Shown in pieces: positions 17,924 to 27,262 of a DNA stretch of 64,000 bases. Position 1 is the first letter of the stretch. Every line of letters begins with the position of its first letter. The notes below the pieces were generated by a model that was not told the origin of the DNA, searched no databases, and was given only the letters and a program-made list of their open reading frames with translations. The position numbers were made by a program, and so were the translations under genes. This DNA comes from Brumicola pallidula DSM 14239 = ACAM 615 (lineage in GTDB: Bacteria > Pseudomonadota > Gammaproteobacteria > Enterobacterales > Alteromonadaceae), in NCBI RefSeq assembly GCF_000428905.1, contig NZ_AUAV01000012.1, positions 124,001 to 188,000 of the forward strand, given 5' to 3'.

Positions 17924-18781
17924 ATGATCCAGACTTATTCAGTACGAGAGCCTGAAGCTCAAAGCGTAATTCCCCTGCTTTTTGATTCTCCACATAGCGG
18001 TATTCAATTTCCGGCAGATTTTTCTTGCTGCGCGTCGATTGAACAGTTAAAAACAGGCTGGGATGCATTTGTCGATGAGCTATGGGAAGGCGTTGTGCTT
18101 CATGGGGCGGTATTACAACGAGCTCACTATTCTAGGATGTTTATTGATTTAAACAGAGCAATTGATGATATTGATCCAATGTTACTAGCCTCTCCATCAT
18201 CTGAGTGCAAACCAACTCAATATAGCGAGCGAGGTATGGGACTTATTCGTCGCTTTGCACTTCCGGGAGTTGCTTTATATTCTCAACCCTTAGAAATAGA
18301 CGAGATTAAAATGCGCGTGCGGGATTACTACCTGCCTTATCATAATGCGCTACGCAATAAGCTCAATATTTTGCATGAGCGCTTTGGACAAGTCTGGCAT
18401 GTTGACTGCCACTCTATGAAGTCAAAGGGTAACACCATGAATATTGATAGCGGTGAGTCTAGGCCCGATGTGATTTTAGGCGATAACGACGGACTTGCTT
18501 GTGATCCACAGTTTGTGCAAACGGTTGAAGATGCCTTTACGCGATTAGGTTATAAAGTTGTGCGTAACATACCCTACAAGGGAGGTTACCTAGTGACACA
18601 TCATGCTAAACCGGATGTTGGACGTCATAGTTTGCAAATTGAAATCAACAGAGCGCTTTATATGGATGAAAAGCAACACAAGCCGAATGAACAGTTTGCT
18701 TTATTGCGTAAAGACCTCGATAGTGTGGCGTGCACAATGGCTAGCTATATCAGAGAACACCTGCAACTGGATAAACAGTGA
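17924..18781 (+). CDS. N-formylglutamate amidohydrolase family protein
   Basis: A 285-residue protein of the N-formylglutamate deformylase family (HutG type). DSPHSGIQFP near residue 23, GWDAFVDELW, MFIDLNRAIDDIDP, VWHVDCHSMKSKGN near 165 and the C-terminal SLQIEINRALYM are the conserved zinc-site and substrate segments. HutG hydrolyses N-formyl-L-glutamate to glutamate and formate. No other histidine-degradation gene is nearby; the neighbours are a TonB receptor and a membrane carrier, suggesting use on an imported N-formyl or N-acyl amino acid. Its TGA overlaps the ATG of the carrier by one base, so the two are translationally coupled. Confidence 0.88.
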   Translation: MIQTYSVREPEAQSVIPLLFDSPHSGIQFPADFSCCASIEQLKTGWDAFVDELWEGVVLHGAVLQRAHYSRMFIDLNRAIDDIDPMLLASPSSECKPTQYSERGMGLIRRFALPGVALYSQPLEIDEIKMRVRDYYLPYHNALRNKLNILHERFGQVWHVDCHSMKSKGNTMNIDSGESRPDVILGDNDGLACDPQFVQTVEDAFTRLGYKVVRNIPYKGGYLVTHHAKPDVGRHSLQIEINRALYMDEKQHKPNEQFALLRKDLDSVACTMASYIREHLQLDKQ

Positions 18782-20199
18782 TGGACAATACAGCAACCAC
18801 TAAACCGATACCTGAGAAAAGAGAAGTGGCGAAAGGCGCTCTTAATCCACTAGTTATTCTATTAGGAATACTGTTGCTTGCAGGCGCAATGACCTACTTT
18901 ATCGAGTCTGGTCAATTTGAACGCAATGGCAAGCTCGTGATCCCAGGCAGTTATGAGGTTATTGAAAAAGATTCAAGGATTAGCGATATATTTCGAATAA
19001 GTGAAAGGGCTGAAAATGAAGCAGCTCCGGTGAGTTTTATCGAACTATTAATGACCATTCCAGAGGGCTTAGAACGGGGTGGGGGCTTAATATTTATGGT
19101 GCTAATAATTGGAGGTATGTTTGGAGTTTTAACAAAAGCAGGAGCGATTGATGCCGGTTTAGAGCGGCTGCTGAGTATGGTTAAAGGAAATATTTACGTA
19201 CTCACTATCGCGTTAATGGTCGTTTTCTCTGCGGGTAGTACTTTCTTAGGCCTCGCATCCGAGTATTTGTTAGTTATTCCTATTATGGTGGCTATGTCGA
19301 AACGCTTGGGGCTATCGCCGATTATCGGTTTTGCTATTGTTACGGTATCAGTCAAAGTAGGTTATATCGCATCCATCTCCAATCCGTTACCACTGACGAT
19401 CGCACAGCCTTTAGTAGGACTTCAAATATTTAGCGGCGCCTCTATGCGCTCAATATTCTATCTTGTGTTTCTGACGATTGGTATTGCTTTTATGCTAATC
19501 ACTATCCGTGCTCAGAAGGTGACAGGAAACGTGAGTTTCGACATAAATAATGAACGTTTATCATGGCGTCATGGTTCAATGTTGACTGTCTTAATTGGCA
19601 GTATTGGATTTTTAGTCTATGCCTCAAATCAATGGCAATGGCGTCATGAGGCTTTTTCTGCATACTATATTGGTATAAGCTTATTGCTTTGCTGTCTCTG
19701 TGGTTTAGGCGCCAATAGTGCGGCTAACGCCTTTGTTGGGGGTATGAAGAAAGTATTACTTGCTAGTGTATTGATTGGCGTTGCATCTGCCGTTGCGGTT
19801 ACGCTTGAAAAGGGGCAAATTCTTGATTCGGTTGTCCATCAGCTAGTTGCAATGATTGGAGATGGAAGTCCAACAGTGGCGGCTACAAGCATGTTTGGTG
19901 CACAACTATTATTGGACTTTTTAATTCCTTCAACCTCAGGTCAGGCAGCTGTCAGTATGCCTATCATGGGGCCTATTGGTCAGTTGTCGGGTGTTTCTCC
20001 TCAAACCACTGTCGTTGCTTTTTTATTCGGGAACGGCATTACTAATATGTTAACACCCACTTCGGGCACGCTACTAGCTTATTTAGCAACCGCACAAATT
20101 GGTTGGGTACAATGGGCTCGTTTTATTCTGCCTCTTTGGTTTATCTTTATAATCACGGCAATAATCTTGCTGGCAGTATCTGTGAATGTAGGATTCTAA
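18781..20199 (+). CDS. YfcC/DcuC-family inner-membrane carrier
   Basis: About 472 residues from ATG 18781; a GTG one codon earlier is also in frame, but the TGATG junction favours the ATG. Around 12 hydrophobic spans are visible. Conserved segments IFMVLIIGGMFGVLTKAGAIDAGLERL near 105, GLASEYLLVIPIMVA near 160, and LLDFLIPSTSGQAAVSMPIMGP near 380 identify the YfcC family related to C4-dicarboxylate (DcuC) and basic amino-acid carriers. In this operon it would move the substrate or product of the deformylase across the inner membrane. Transported species is inferred. Confidence 0.88.
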   Translation: MDNTATTKPIPEKREVAKGALNPLVILLGILLLAGAMTYFIESGQFERNGKLVIPGSYEVIEKDSRISDIFRISERAENEAAPVSFIELLMTIPEGLERGGGLIFMVLIIGGMFGVLTKAGAIDAGLERLLSMVKGNIYVLTIALMVVFSAGSTFLGLASEYLLVIPIMVAMSKRLGLSPIIGFAIVTVSVKVGYIASISNPLPLTIAQPLVGLQIFSGASMRSIFYLVFLTIGIAFMLITIRAQKVTGNVSFDINNERLSWRHGSMLTVLIGSIGFLVYASNQWQWRHEAFSAYYIGISLLLCCLCGLGANSAANAFVGGMKKVLLASVLIGVASAVAVTLEKGQILDSVVHQLVAMIGDGSPTVAATSMFGAQLLLDFLIPSTSGQAAVSMPIMGPIGQLSGVSPQTTVVAFLFGNGITNMLTPTSGTLLAYLATAQIGWVQWARFILPLWFIFIITAIILLAVSVNVGF

Positions 20200-20207
20200 A
20201 GATAGCT

Positions 20208-20251
20208 CAATAGAGGAACCAAACATCTTCGGATCTCTATTGGTAGATCCG
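20208..20251 (+). terminator. Overlapping inverted repeats after the carrier gene
   Basis: Two mutually exclusive stems are visible: CAATAGAG (20208-20215) with CTCTATTG (20235-20242), and CGGATCT (20230-20236) with AGATCCG (20245-20251). There is no following T-run, so intrinsic termination is uncertain. The rest of 20200-20533 (334 bases) holds only the likely promoter of the next gene. Confidence 0.35.
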
Positions 20252-20533
20252 ATTCACCTAACACTAGCCGCGTTACCAATAGTTTCCTGCATAAAACTCG
20301 CTTGACTCCAGTCCATTTTAACTTTTGAATAATATTGAGTTTAAGAGGTCTTTAAACATCGCTCATTTTCGGTTCTAATGGTATTTAACGCTGCATCTGA
20401 TTAATGCAGGTTAACTTGTTTGTGATGCGAACAAGTCAGTGCTGCGTTGAACACCTATTATAAATTATTGAAAGCCAGTGCAGCGTCTCAACGTAATCAA
20501 CGCGAATCTTCATCAAAAAGGAATTAATAAGAC

Positions 20534-21943
20534 ATGCATGAAATCATTTGCCCACACTGTAGTAAAGCATTCAAGATCGACGAAACTGGCTATGCCGACA
20601 TTCTAAAGCAGGTTCGCGATAGCGACTTTGAACAACAGATACATGAACGACTTGAATTGGCTGAAAAGGACAAGTTCAATGCTGTAGAACTGGCTAAGAG
20701 CCAAGGTGGCAGCGAAATGCATCGAGCCGTGACGGCTAAAGATATTGAGATACAAGCGTTAAAAGCCAAATTAGATACCGGCCAAGTCACTCAGAAACTG
20801 GCCGTAACCGAGGCGCTGGGGGATGTTAAAAAAGAGCGGGATAGTCTGGCTAATGAGTTGGAGCAGATTAAGCGCGATAGGCTAACAACTTCCGAACTTG
20901 CCGAGGCTAAGCTTGCCAGGGAACTACAGGAAACCGCAGCAATAAAAGACAGAGAAATTCAGGCATTACAAGCCAAACTTGGCTCCACTGAGCTTGAGCA
21001 GAAGGTGGCGATCATCGCCGCTGTCAGCGTAGTTGAGAAAGAGCGCGATGAATTGAAGAACGGGCTTAAGCAAGCTGGGCTTGAAAAGCAACTTGCTGAG
21101 ACCTCGCTTAAAGATAAATACGAGACACAAATCAAAGATCGCGATGATGCTATTGAGCGTCTTCGAGATATGAAGGCCCGCTTATCAACTAAGATGGTTG
21201 GCGAAACCCTTGAGCAGCATTGTGAAACAGAATTTAATCGTATTCGCGCAACTGCGTTTCCGCGGGCGTATTTTGAAAAAGATAATGACGCTCGAACCGG
21301 CAGTAAAGGCGACTATATTTTTCGTGACTCGGACGAACATGACACTGAGATTGTTTCAATCATGTTCGAAATGAAAAACGAAAACGATACGACGGCCACT
21401 AAGAAAAAGAATGAGGACTTTTTAAAGGAGCTTGACAAGGATCGCATAGAAAAGGGCTGCGAGTATGCAGTGCTAGTGTCTCTATTAGAGCCCGACAGCG
21501 AACTCTACAATACTGGGATCGTGGATATGTTTTATCGTTACCCAAAGATGTATATTGTGCGGCCGCAGTTTTTTCTCCCAATTATTACATTATTACGCAA
21601 TGCATCGATGAAATCACTTGAATACAAGAGGGAACTTGCGCTTGTTAAAGCACAGAGCGTCGACATAACAAACTTTGAGGATGATCTTGATACATTCAAA
21701 ACAGCCTTTGCAAGGAACTACGATCTAGCTTCAAAGAAATTTAAAATAGCAATCGATGAGATTGATAAGTCTATCGATCACTTGCAGAAAACTAAGGAAG
21801 CCCTGCTCAGCACCGATAGGAACCTTCGCCTGGCAAATGATAAGTCACAGGATGTAACAATCAAGAAACTAACCAGGCGCAATCCGACGATGGCAGGCAA
21901 GTTTGATGAACTAAATGATAAAAGTAATTCGGATGCCGAATGA
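20534..21943 (+). CDS. DUF2130 coiled-coil protein with N-terminal zinc-ribbon-like CxxC
   Basis: A 469-residue DUF2130 protein. It opens with [10 protein letters not shown] (Cys6, Cys9), then about 200 residues of charged coiled coil (20-220) built from related segments around IQALKAKLD and IQALQAKLG. The conserved globular domain follows: [32 protein letters not shown] near 225 and [39 protein letters not shown] near 285, a restriction-endonuclease-like arrangement (Asp, Glu-Lys). The biochemical role is unknown; a nuclease or DNA-associated role is often suspected. A GGAA ribosome-binding site precedes the ATG. It stands alone. Confidence 0.85.
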   Translation: MHEIICPHCSKAFKIDETGYADILKQVRDSDFEQQIHERLELAEKDKFNAVELAKSQGGSEMHRAVTAKDIEIQALKAKLDTGQVTQKLAVTEALGDVKKERDSLANELEQIKRDRLTTSELAEAKLARELQETAAIKDREIQALQAKLGSTELEQKVAIIAAVSVVEKERDELKNGLKQAGLEKQLAETSLKDKYETQIKDRDDAIERLRDMKARLSTKMVGETLEQHCETEFNRIRATAFPRAYFEKDNDARTGSKGDYIFRDSDEHDTEIVSIMFEMKNENDTTATKKKNEDFLKELDKDRIEKGCEYAVLVSLLEPDSELYNTGIVDMFYRYPKMYIVRPQFFLPIITLLRNASMKSLEYKRELALVKAQSVDITNFEDDLDTFKTAFARNYDLASKKFKIAIDEIDKSIDHLQKTKEALLSTDRNLRLANDKSQDVTIKKLTRRNPTMAGKFDELNDKSNSDAE

Positions 21944-21968
21944 TGCAACAGACACGCTGCATTTTTTA
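21943..21968 (+). terminator. Weak terminator-like hairpin
   Basis: ATGCA (21943-21947) pairs with TGCAT (21958-21962), followed by a T-rich run, immediately after the DUF2130 stop. The stem is short, so confidence is low. Confidence 0.35.
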
Positions 21969-22076
21969 TATTTAGGGCTTGAGTAAATTTCTTTTAATAG
22001 CGGCATTTGCGGTTGGCTGGATATGCGTTGGCTCGGCAAACCTGAAGTCGTTATTGCAGTGAAATGTTAGCGCTTC

Positions 22077-22280
22077 TTATTCCTTTTCTGGAATATCTTT
22101 AAGTAATTTTATGATCGCATGATTATTACTTAGCTTGGCTAAGTCAACGAGATAGCTTTTTTCGATGTCTTGCATCTCTTGGTCGCCTAAGAGTTCCTTT
22201 ACCGACTGCAATTCACCATTGACTACAGCGGTTTTTAAGGCCGCAAAATTTGCGATACCGTGTCCATTCTTGTCATTCAT
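22077..22280 (-). CDS. Small hypothetical protein, possible single ankyrin-like repeat
   Basis: A 67-residue protein with TAGGAG just upstream of ATG 22280, so translation is plausible. The pattern NFAALKTAVVNGELQSVKELLGD then LAKLSNNHAIIKLLKDI looks like one and a half ankyrin-type helices, as in small ankyrin-like proteins. No signal or membrane segment. It may be co-transcribed with the PRC-barrel gene 195 bases upstream. I do not recognise a specific function. Confidence 0.55.
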   Translation of the reverse strand: MNDKNGHGIANFAALKTAVVNGELQSVKELLGDQEMQDIEKSYLVDLAKLSNNHAIIKLLKDIPEKE

Positions 22281-22475
22281 TGTAGCTCCTATTAGTTACA
22301 TTTCACTAATCGTTGGTTATTAAAGATATAACCCATCACTAAGATTAACAAAACGACCGTGGATGTTGCAAACCAAGTGTATGGTTAAAGCAAGCATATG
22401 CCGAAATTTAACTGAAACTAAATAAGTCGATATAGCGTTGTGCAGCATTAGCGAGCAAACCCGACCAACTGCTGC

Positions 22476-23225
22476 TTATACATCTACCTGCAATTTGTTT
22501 TTGATTAACGCTAAATAATCAAGATCATTCAATTTGTTATGACAATATTCTGGACAGGCTTCTATTTGCGATATGCCAACGTTGCAGGTAATTGTTTTAT
22601 ACTCCCAATCTACGCTGTTTATTTGTTTAGTCGATATGAGTACCTTTTTTCCGCCCGGTAACCAATCACGGGTATCTATTACTAGATAATGCAGTGACCA
22701 ACTTTCGGTGTCCCAAATAAAGTCTTTTATATAGCCTTTGTTGTCACCCATTGCATTAACGCTATAGTGTGCGACTTCGTTTGACGACTGAAGATGGTTA
22801 GTTCGCTCGATATCCTTGTCGCTTGCGCTATCAAAAGACAACATATTTCGAGTAGACAAGGCTGTCGGGTAAGCATATTCACCCCACGTATCCGTGTCCA
22901 TCCAATAATATCCATACCCAAAATAATCGAAATAAAATTTTTCAAATTCTCTCGAAACCGTTTCATGCTCTTCCACTTTAGGACAGTCTTCAATCATTTC
23001 TTTTGTTAAAGATACATTGAGTAAACGCTCATCTGCATTAAAATTTAGCAATGCAATAGGACTTATTAACACTTTTTGACTAAGGGGAAGCCACGGGTGT
23101 GTATCAATCACTAAATACCTAATTGTCCAAAACCTATCGTCAAAATAAACGTCTTTTATTTCGCCTAAATCACCATCCATACCGTTGACGATACTGCCGT
23201 TTAATTCTTTTAAGCTAACTAACAT
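22476..23225 (-). CDS. Protein with two PRC-barrel domains
   Basis: 249 residues from ATG 23225, chosen over an upstream ATG at 23258 because AGGAG (23232-23236) lies 6 bases before it. Two copies of the PRC-barrel pattern are visible: GSIVNGMDGDLGEIKDVYFDDRFWTIRYLVIDT near residue 10 and GYIKDFIWDTESWSLHYLVIDTRDWLPGGKKVLIS near 175, joined by a Tyr/Trp-rich linker (YFDYFGYGYYWMDTDTWGEY). Cytosolic PRC-barrel proteins of this two-domain type occur in stress-related gene sets. Ligand or partner is unknown. It is divergent from the patatin gene. Confidence 0.8.
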   Translation of the reverse strand: MLVSLKELNGSIVNGMDGDLGEIKDVYFDDRFWTIRYLVIDTHPWLPLSQKVLISPIALLNFNADERLLNVSLTKEMIEDCPKVEEHETVSREFEKFYFDYFGYGYYWMDTDTWGEYAYPTALSTRNMLSFDSASDKDIERTNHLQSSNEVAHYSVNAMGDNKGYIKDFIWDTESWSLHYLVIDTRDWLPGGKKVLISTKQINSVDWEYKTITCNVGISQIEACPEYCHNKLNDLDYLALIKNKLQVDV

Positions 23226-23627
23226 AAGTTTCTCCTCGCTTGTGAATTGGCTCTTCACTACCTTTTATCACTAAAGCCATCAATAAATAATAGACCTTGC
23301 CGTTTCATTACGCCACTTCAGTTAGGCCTTTTTGGTTACTAAGTGTACATTTAAATCGACAATATAATTTCACCGCTAGCTACCATAGCCGCTTATTTTC
23401 GCACTTTAGTGACCTTATTTTCTGCTAAGTTAATATTTATTATTTAATAAATTCAACGATTTAATTGTGTTTATTTAGATATGATACTATTTCACAAAAA
23501 TAGAAAAATAGAAAAATAGAATTAGCTTCAGCTAATTTTAGAGGCTAGCCGTTTAAGCTCGTATTTGTCGTAATCTCTAGGGCGTTCCCAAAGTTATCTT
23601 CACGAACAATAAAGCGTAGCGTCATTA
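23226..23627. other. AT-rich divergent regulatory region with AAAATAG repeats
   Basis: About 400 bases with no convincing gene. It holds a short tandem run of AAAATAG (about 23496-23521), and a segment (about 23337-23500) that resembles the region upstream of the RND genes at about 26640-26800: AAGTGTAC, then about 96 bases later ATAAATTCA and TTTAAT. It must carry the promoters of the PRC-barrel and patatin genes. Confidence 0.4.
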
Positions 23628-24575
23628 ATGCAGGGGCGAATTGATTTGAGCGTAAAAATAGCACTGATTGCTGAAGGTGGTGGTCAACGAAGTATATTCA
23701 CTGCCGGCGTGTTAGATGCCTGGTTGGAGAATGATTTTGATCCTTTCGATTTATTTATTGGCACGTCTTCTGGATCGCAAAATCTGACGAGTTTTTTGTC
23801 TCGTCAAAAAGGCTATGCGAAACGTTTAATCCGAGGTTTATCGCGTCAAAAGCGTTTCTATAAGCTTGGTCGTGGATTAATGGGGGGCAATGTTGTCGAC
23901 TTAGACTGGTACTTTGATAAAACCGTTCAAGGCAGTTTTGCCTTGGACTTTGCGGCGGCCAAAAAATCATTGGGCGAACGAGAATTATTGATCACCGCAA
24001 CTAATTCACGCGATAGAAAAGGGTACTTTTTACGCCCAAATGGCAATAGCAATCACTGGCGTAAGTTACTTAAAGCCTCCAGTGCATTGCCCTTTTTATA
24101 TAAAGACGGGGTTAAACTCACGCCTGGGTCAAGTACCCGCTCACTTAATAAGCTAGCAGGTAATAAGCTAGCAGGTAATAAGGCAAAAGGGCCTCAAGCT
24201 GATTACTATCTGGACGGTGGATTAGCGGCGCCGTTGCCCGTGCGCGAGGCGTATCGCCGCGGTGCTCGAAAAATAGTAATTATACGCACGGTTAATGCTG
24301 ACTTTCATGCTCAGTCGGTTTGGCTAAAAAAACTAAAGTCATGGATTTACTCTTCTGGGCATTGCCCAAAAACCATTGACTACTTGGTTCAGCATGAGCA
24401 AGCTTATCGTCAAGAACTCGCCTTTATTGCTAATCCTCCTGACGATGTCGAGCTCATTCAAGTTTTTGCTAAAGACCATCTTCGAAGTAAACGCTTAGGC
24501 AGTTCGGATATAGATTTACAGCATGATTATCGTGCGGGTATCGACGCGGGTAATGCTTTTTTGCAAACGTTGTAA
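23628..24575 (+). CDS. Patatin-like phospholipase
   Basis: A 315-residue patatin-family lipid acyl hydrolase without a clear signal peptide. Oxyanion loop EGGGQRS near residue 16, nucleophile elbow GTSSGS near 44 and catalytic Asp in DGGLAAPLPV near 203 form the Ser-Asp dyad site. It resembles the cytosolic YjjU/RssA-like group. A 15-base perfect tandem duplication at 24147-24176 produces the repeated NKLAG-NKLAG in a loop before the Asp motif; it keeps frame. The start ATG lacks a strong ribosome-binding site; a TTG at 23643 is an alternative. Confidence 0.85.
   Translation: MQGRIDLSVKIALIAEGGGQRSIFTAGVLDAWLENDFDPFDLFIGTSSGSQNLTSFLSRQKGYAKRLIRGLSRQKRFYKLGRGLMGGNVVDLDWYFDKTVQGSFALDFAAAKKSLGERELLITATNSRDRKGYFLRPNGNSNHWRKLLKASSALPFLYKDGVKLTPGSSTRSLNKLAGNKLAGNKAKGPQADYYLDGGLAAPLPVREAYRRGARKIVIIRTVNADFHAQSVWLKKLKSWIYSSGHCPKTIDYLVQHEQAYRQELAFIANPPDDVELIQVFAKDHLRSKRLGSSDIDLQHDYRAGIDAGNAFLQTL
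24147..24176 (+). repeat. 15-bp perfect tandem duplication within patatin gene
   Basis: AATAAGCTAGCAGGT is repeated twice, followed by a partial third unit (AATAAGG). It adds five residues (NKLAG) in frame. It looks like a recent slippage event. Confidence 0.8.
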
Positions 24576-24610
24576 ATTTTCACTCAGGCACCCTTGACGG
24601 GAGCTGTTGT

Positions 24611-24638
24611 TTGACAAAGGGCTTGCGCATTTGATAAC
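24611..24638 (+). promoter_or_regulatory. Candidate sigma-70 promoter of the Dps gene
   Basis: TTGACA (24611-24616) is followed after 16 bases by GATAAC (24633-24638), about 84 bases before the Dps ATG. A short dyad TGCCA...TGGCA lies in the leader at about 24666. Prediction only. Confidence 0.45.
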
Positions 24639-24721
24639 GTAGTTGAGTCGGGAAGGGGCGCTTTATGCCACTTTTGGCAAGGTACACCTCTCCGGTTATT
24701 TTGAACCATATAGGAGAAATA

Positions 24722-25297
24722 ATGACTATAAGTAATCAAAGCAATCAGCAAAAAGCAGCTAAATTCACAGTGCCAGGCATGGACGAAACGTTCGCTAACC
24801 GAGCAATCGCCACTTTAGACAATCGCATGGTAGCACTGCTCGATTTGGCACTTACCCTCAAGCACGTTCACTGGAACGTTGTGGGCCCCAACTTTATCGG
24901 TGTTCATGAAATGCTAGACCCTCAAGTAGAGGCGGTGCGTGATATGACAGACACCATCGCAGAGCGAATAGCTACTTTAGGCGGTTCTCCGGTAGGAACT
25001 CCGCAATCCATTGCTGACCGTCGCACTTGGCATGACTATTCGTTAGGCAAAGCATTGGTCATCGAACATTTAGGTGCCCTTGATTTAGTCTACAACGGGG
25101 TAAACAGTGACCACCGTAAAGCAATTGGTGAAATGGCTGAACTTGATCCGGTATCGGAGGACATGTTGATTGGTCAACTAACCTATCTCGAGCAGTTCCA
25201 GTGGTTCATTCGAGCGCATCTTGAATCCTCGGATGGTGATTTACTCACTGCCAACAGCCAAACCGAGCTGGCTGCAGCAAAATCTGCACTTTCTTAA
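24722..25297 (+). CDS. dps: Dps family DNA-binding ferritin-like protein
   Basis: 191 residues from ATG 24722, chosen over an upstream ATG at 24665 because TAGGAG (24711-24716) precedes it. The Dps ferroxidase pattern is present: LKHVHWNVVGPNFIGVHEMLDPQVEAVRDMTDTIAERI, with His, Asp and Glu at the usual intersubunit iron site, and the C-terminal QFQWFIRAHLE. Dps dodecamers oxidise and store iron with hydrogen peroxide and coat DNA in stress. The N-terminal tail of about 25 residues is short and carries few lysines. A good sigma-70-like promoter lies upstream. Confidence 0.9.
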   Translation: MTISNQSNQQKAAKFTVPGMDETFANRAIATLDNRMVALLDLALTLKHVHWNVVGPNFIGVHEMLDPQVEAVRDMTDTIAERIATLGGSPVGTPQSIADRRTWHDYSLGKALVIEHLGALDLVYNGVNSDHRKAIGEMAELDPVSEDMLIGQLTYLEQFQWFIRAHLESSDGDLLTANSQTELAAAKSALS

Positions 25298-25434
25298 ACT
25301 CAGCAAACAAATTACATTTATCAACGGTGGCGCCGCTGGCGTCATCATTAAAGCCCAAAAAATGTACCTGAAACGATTGCGCTAGCAGGCCAATAGGCTG
25401 GAATGTCGACGCCCGGGTTTGGATTTTTTATCCG

Positions 25435-25890
25435 TCATCCGTTATCACGCATTCGGATAATTACTATTGCTGCTATGGAAAGAATCAAAATAGCGATGGC
25501 TTCATACAAAATATTTTCAGGCGCCATATCTTTGCCTTGAAGCACAATCAGTCGAGCGATTGCCGTGATAGCGATGAAAATAGGGTAAACAAATGCTGAG
25601 CGCGGATCCGAGTAGAATACAGATACCATGCCGATAACCTCGAGATAAAGAAACATCAGTAGTATGTCCGCAAGACTGATAATTTGGGCGACATAAATTG
25701 TGTGGATTTCAAATGCCACGGCGCCGAGCGTCATTACAACGACGATAATTAATATTATTCGCTCAATTAAGTGAAAGATACTGAGCGCCAAAGACCTTTC
25801 CGTTTTTCCTGCATTTGGCCCTTCAGTATGTTTTATCGTATCGGAGTTGTCATTTTTGTCATTTTTGTCACTTTTTTTGCGTAAAGTCAT
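25435..25890 (-). CDS. PsiE-family inner-membrane protein
   Basis: 151 residues with four predicted membrane helices (about 38-60, 70-92, 97-115, 128-147). The phosphate-starvation-inducible PsiE family is recognised from HLIERIILIIVVVMTLGAV, LLMFLYLEVIGMVSVFY, the RSAFVYPIFIAITAIARLIVL segment and the C-terminal ILILSIAAIVIIRMRD. The N terminus is charged and Asp/Lys-rich. Biochemical role is unknown. It converges on dps. Confidence 0.75.
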   Translation of the reverse strand: MTLRKKSDKNDKNDNSDTIKHTEGPNAGKTERSLALSIFHLIERIILIIVVVMTLGAVAFEIHTIYVAQIISLADILLMFLYLEVIGMVSVFYSDPRSAFVYPIFIAITAIARLIVLQGKDMAPENILYEAIAILILSIAAIVIIRMRDNG

Positions 25891-26019
25891 AAATAAGATT
25901 CATCCATCTATTACAGAAGTTTTTTGATTTGAATTATTTGCTCCATGGCAGCTGTCACAAGCCAAATCGTAGTTAGCACATCGTTTAGCGATGTATGCTC
26001 GCTAAAGTAAGCATGCCAG

Positions 26020-26250
26020 TTAATCAATATCAATATCAATATTTGATGCCCATGTACCCATTAAAATGGGTCCCTCATAAAATAAATAATAAAGGCTTCC
26101 TGGAACATCAGGTGTCTTTTGCGTTCGGTTCACCCCACTAAAGCTATAATCAGATAAACCCGCAACCGTATTTAGAGCCAGTCCTGCAACGTATTCGATA
26201 TCATCTGTGCTCGGATTTTTAACCGCAAACGTGTTATCACTTTGATTCGC
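26020..26250 (-). pseudogene. Decayed C-terminal coding fragment, unknown extracellular-type protein
   Basis: On the minus strand a 76-codon frame is open between TAA (just upstream of 26250) and TAA 26022-26020 with no start codon at its head. The peptide (TDDIEYVAGLALNTVAGLS, then PGSLYYLFYEGPILMGTW, ending in IDIDID) looks protein-coding rather than random. The family is not recognised. I read it as the end of a lost gene. Confidence 0.4.
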
Positions 26251-26379
26251 TTAAAAACGGCGGTCAATAGAGTTTTAGTAAACAAGGACCGTTATATTAA
26301 GTTCCTTGTTGTTTTGCATGCGGGTTCAAACAGTTTAGGTAAAAGCCACAGAACTCAAGTTAGCCTTTGTTAAATCTAT

Positions 26380-26520
26380 TCAGCTTTTACTTTTAATACA
26401 AGCGGACGGTTTATCATTAACGTCATAATCAACGTCATAATCAACGTCATAATCAACGTCATCACCTACTGTTAAACTTAGTGACGTGAGTGCCTCTATT
26501 ACGACTACTGTTGGTAATAA
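26380..26520 (-). pseudogene. Decayed fragment with Asp-rich DVDY repeats
   Basis: A 46-codon open frame on the minus strand, without a start, contains four copies of D-V-D-Y/N, produced by a 12-bp tandem repeat, then a short Cys-containing tail. Alternating Asp residues suggest a calcium-binding linker of a secreted or surface protein. It lies beside the fragment at 26020-26250 on the same strand, so both may come from one large gene. Confidence 0.4.
26419..26463. repeat. 12-bp tandem repeat (AACGTCATAATC, about 3.7 copies)
   Basis: Units start at 26419, 26431, 26443 and 26455 (last one partial). On the minus strand they encode DVDY. Confidence 0.85.
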
Positions 26521-27067
26521 TTATCTTTTCTAGAGCCGCGGGCGAGTGTAAGCCACTAAATATCAAATGAATCAAAAATTATTGCTAAACAAGTATTCCT
26601 GACTAATCTTTTATGTCTAATTAGTCAGCGTATTTTGATTGCTAAGTGTACCATTAATTTAATGTATTAGTTGTAGAGCTAATTATAATTCATGTCTATT
26701 TAACAGTTTATATGCTGTAAATTATTTTATTTATTTTTTATTATTAATAAATTCAGTAATTTAATATTAATTTCATTAAAGTGGTATTCTATAAGGATAA
26801 TTTATTAACTTGAACTATACTTAAAAAATAATTCCGTTCTATGTTTAACTATAACGGGTCTCACGGCAGTTATCTTTTCGTATCGACTGATTGCCAGCGC
26901 ATATTTAGTGACCCGCGGATTGTGTTGCTATTTGCGTTTAAGTACTCACTACTGTACGATTATTAGGCAATTTATGTGGTTAACACTACATAGCCGTGAA
27001 TGGGCTTAAGTTAGTGGTTAATCAATTGAATTAAATCAAAGGCCTTACTTTTTTAAGGTGAAACAGC
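26521..27067. other. AT-rich upstream region of the first RND operon
   Basis: About 550 bases with no gene. It carries a segment (about 26640-26800) similar in order and spacing to the region upstream of patatin: AAGTGTAC at 26644 and ATAAATTCA at about 26748. Poly-A/T tracts are common. It probably contains the RND operon promoter. Confidence 0.35.
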
Positions 27068-27262
27068 GTGTATTTGCGCAAAAGGAACCCTGTTATTATA
27101 GTAACGATAGTCAACCGTTTACTTCTTCGGATGAGAGCAATACAAAGCAAGTTTAGTGAAACCGCGTTACTCTATGCAAATAGCATTAAAAGCAGTAAAT
27201 CTGCAGTCCTAGCCGATAAAAGTGCTCAGGCACCGGCTGCCGCCTCTTCGGATCCGAGGAAG

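Noticed and set aside
26419-26463. 12-bp tandem repeat as a CRISPR array
   Set aside because: Units are contiguous with no spacers and encode DVDY repeats.
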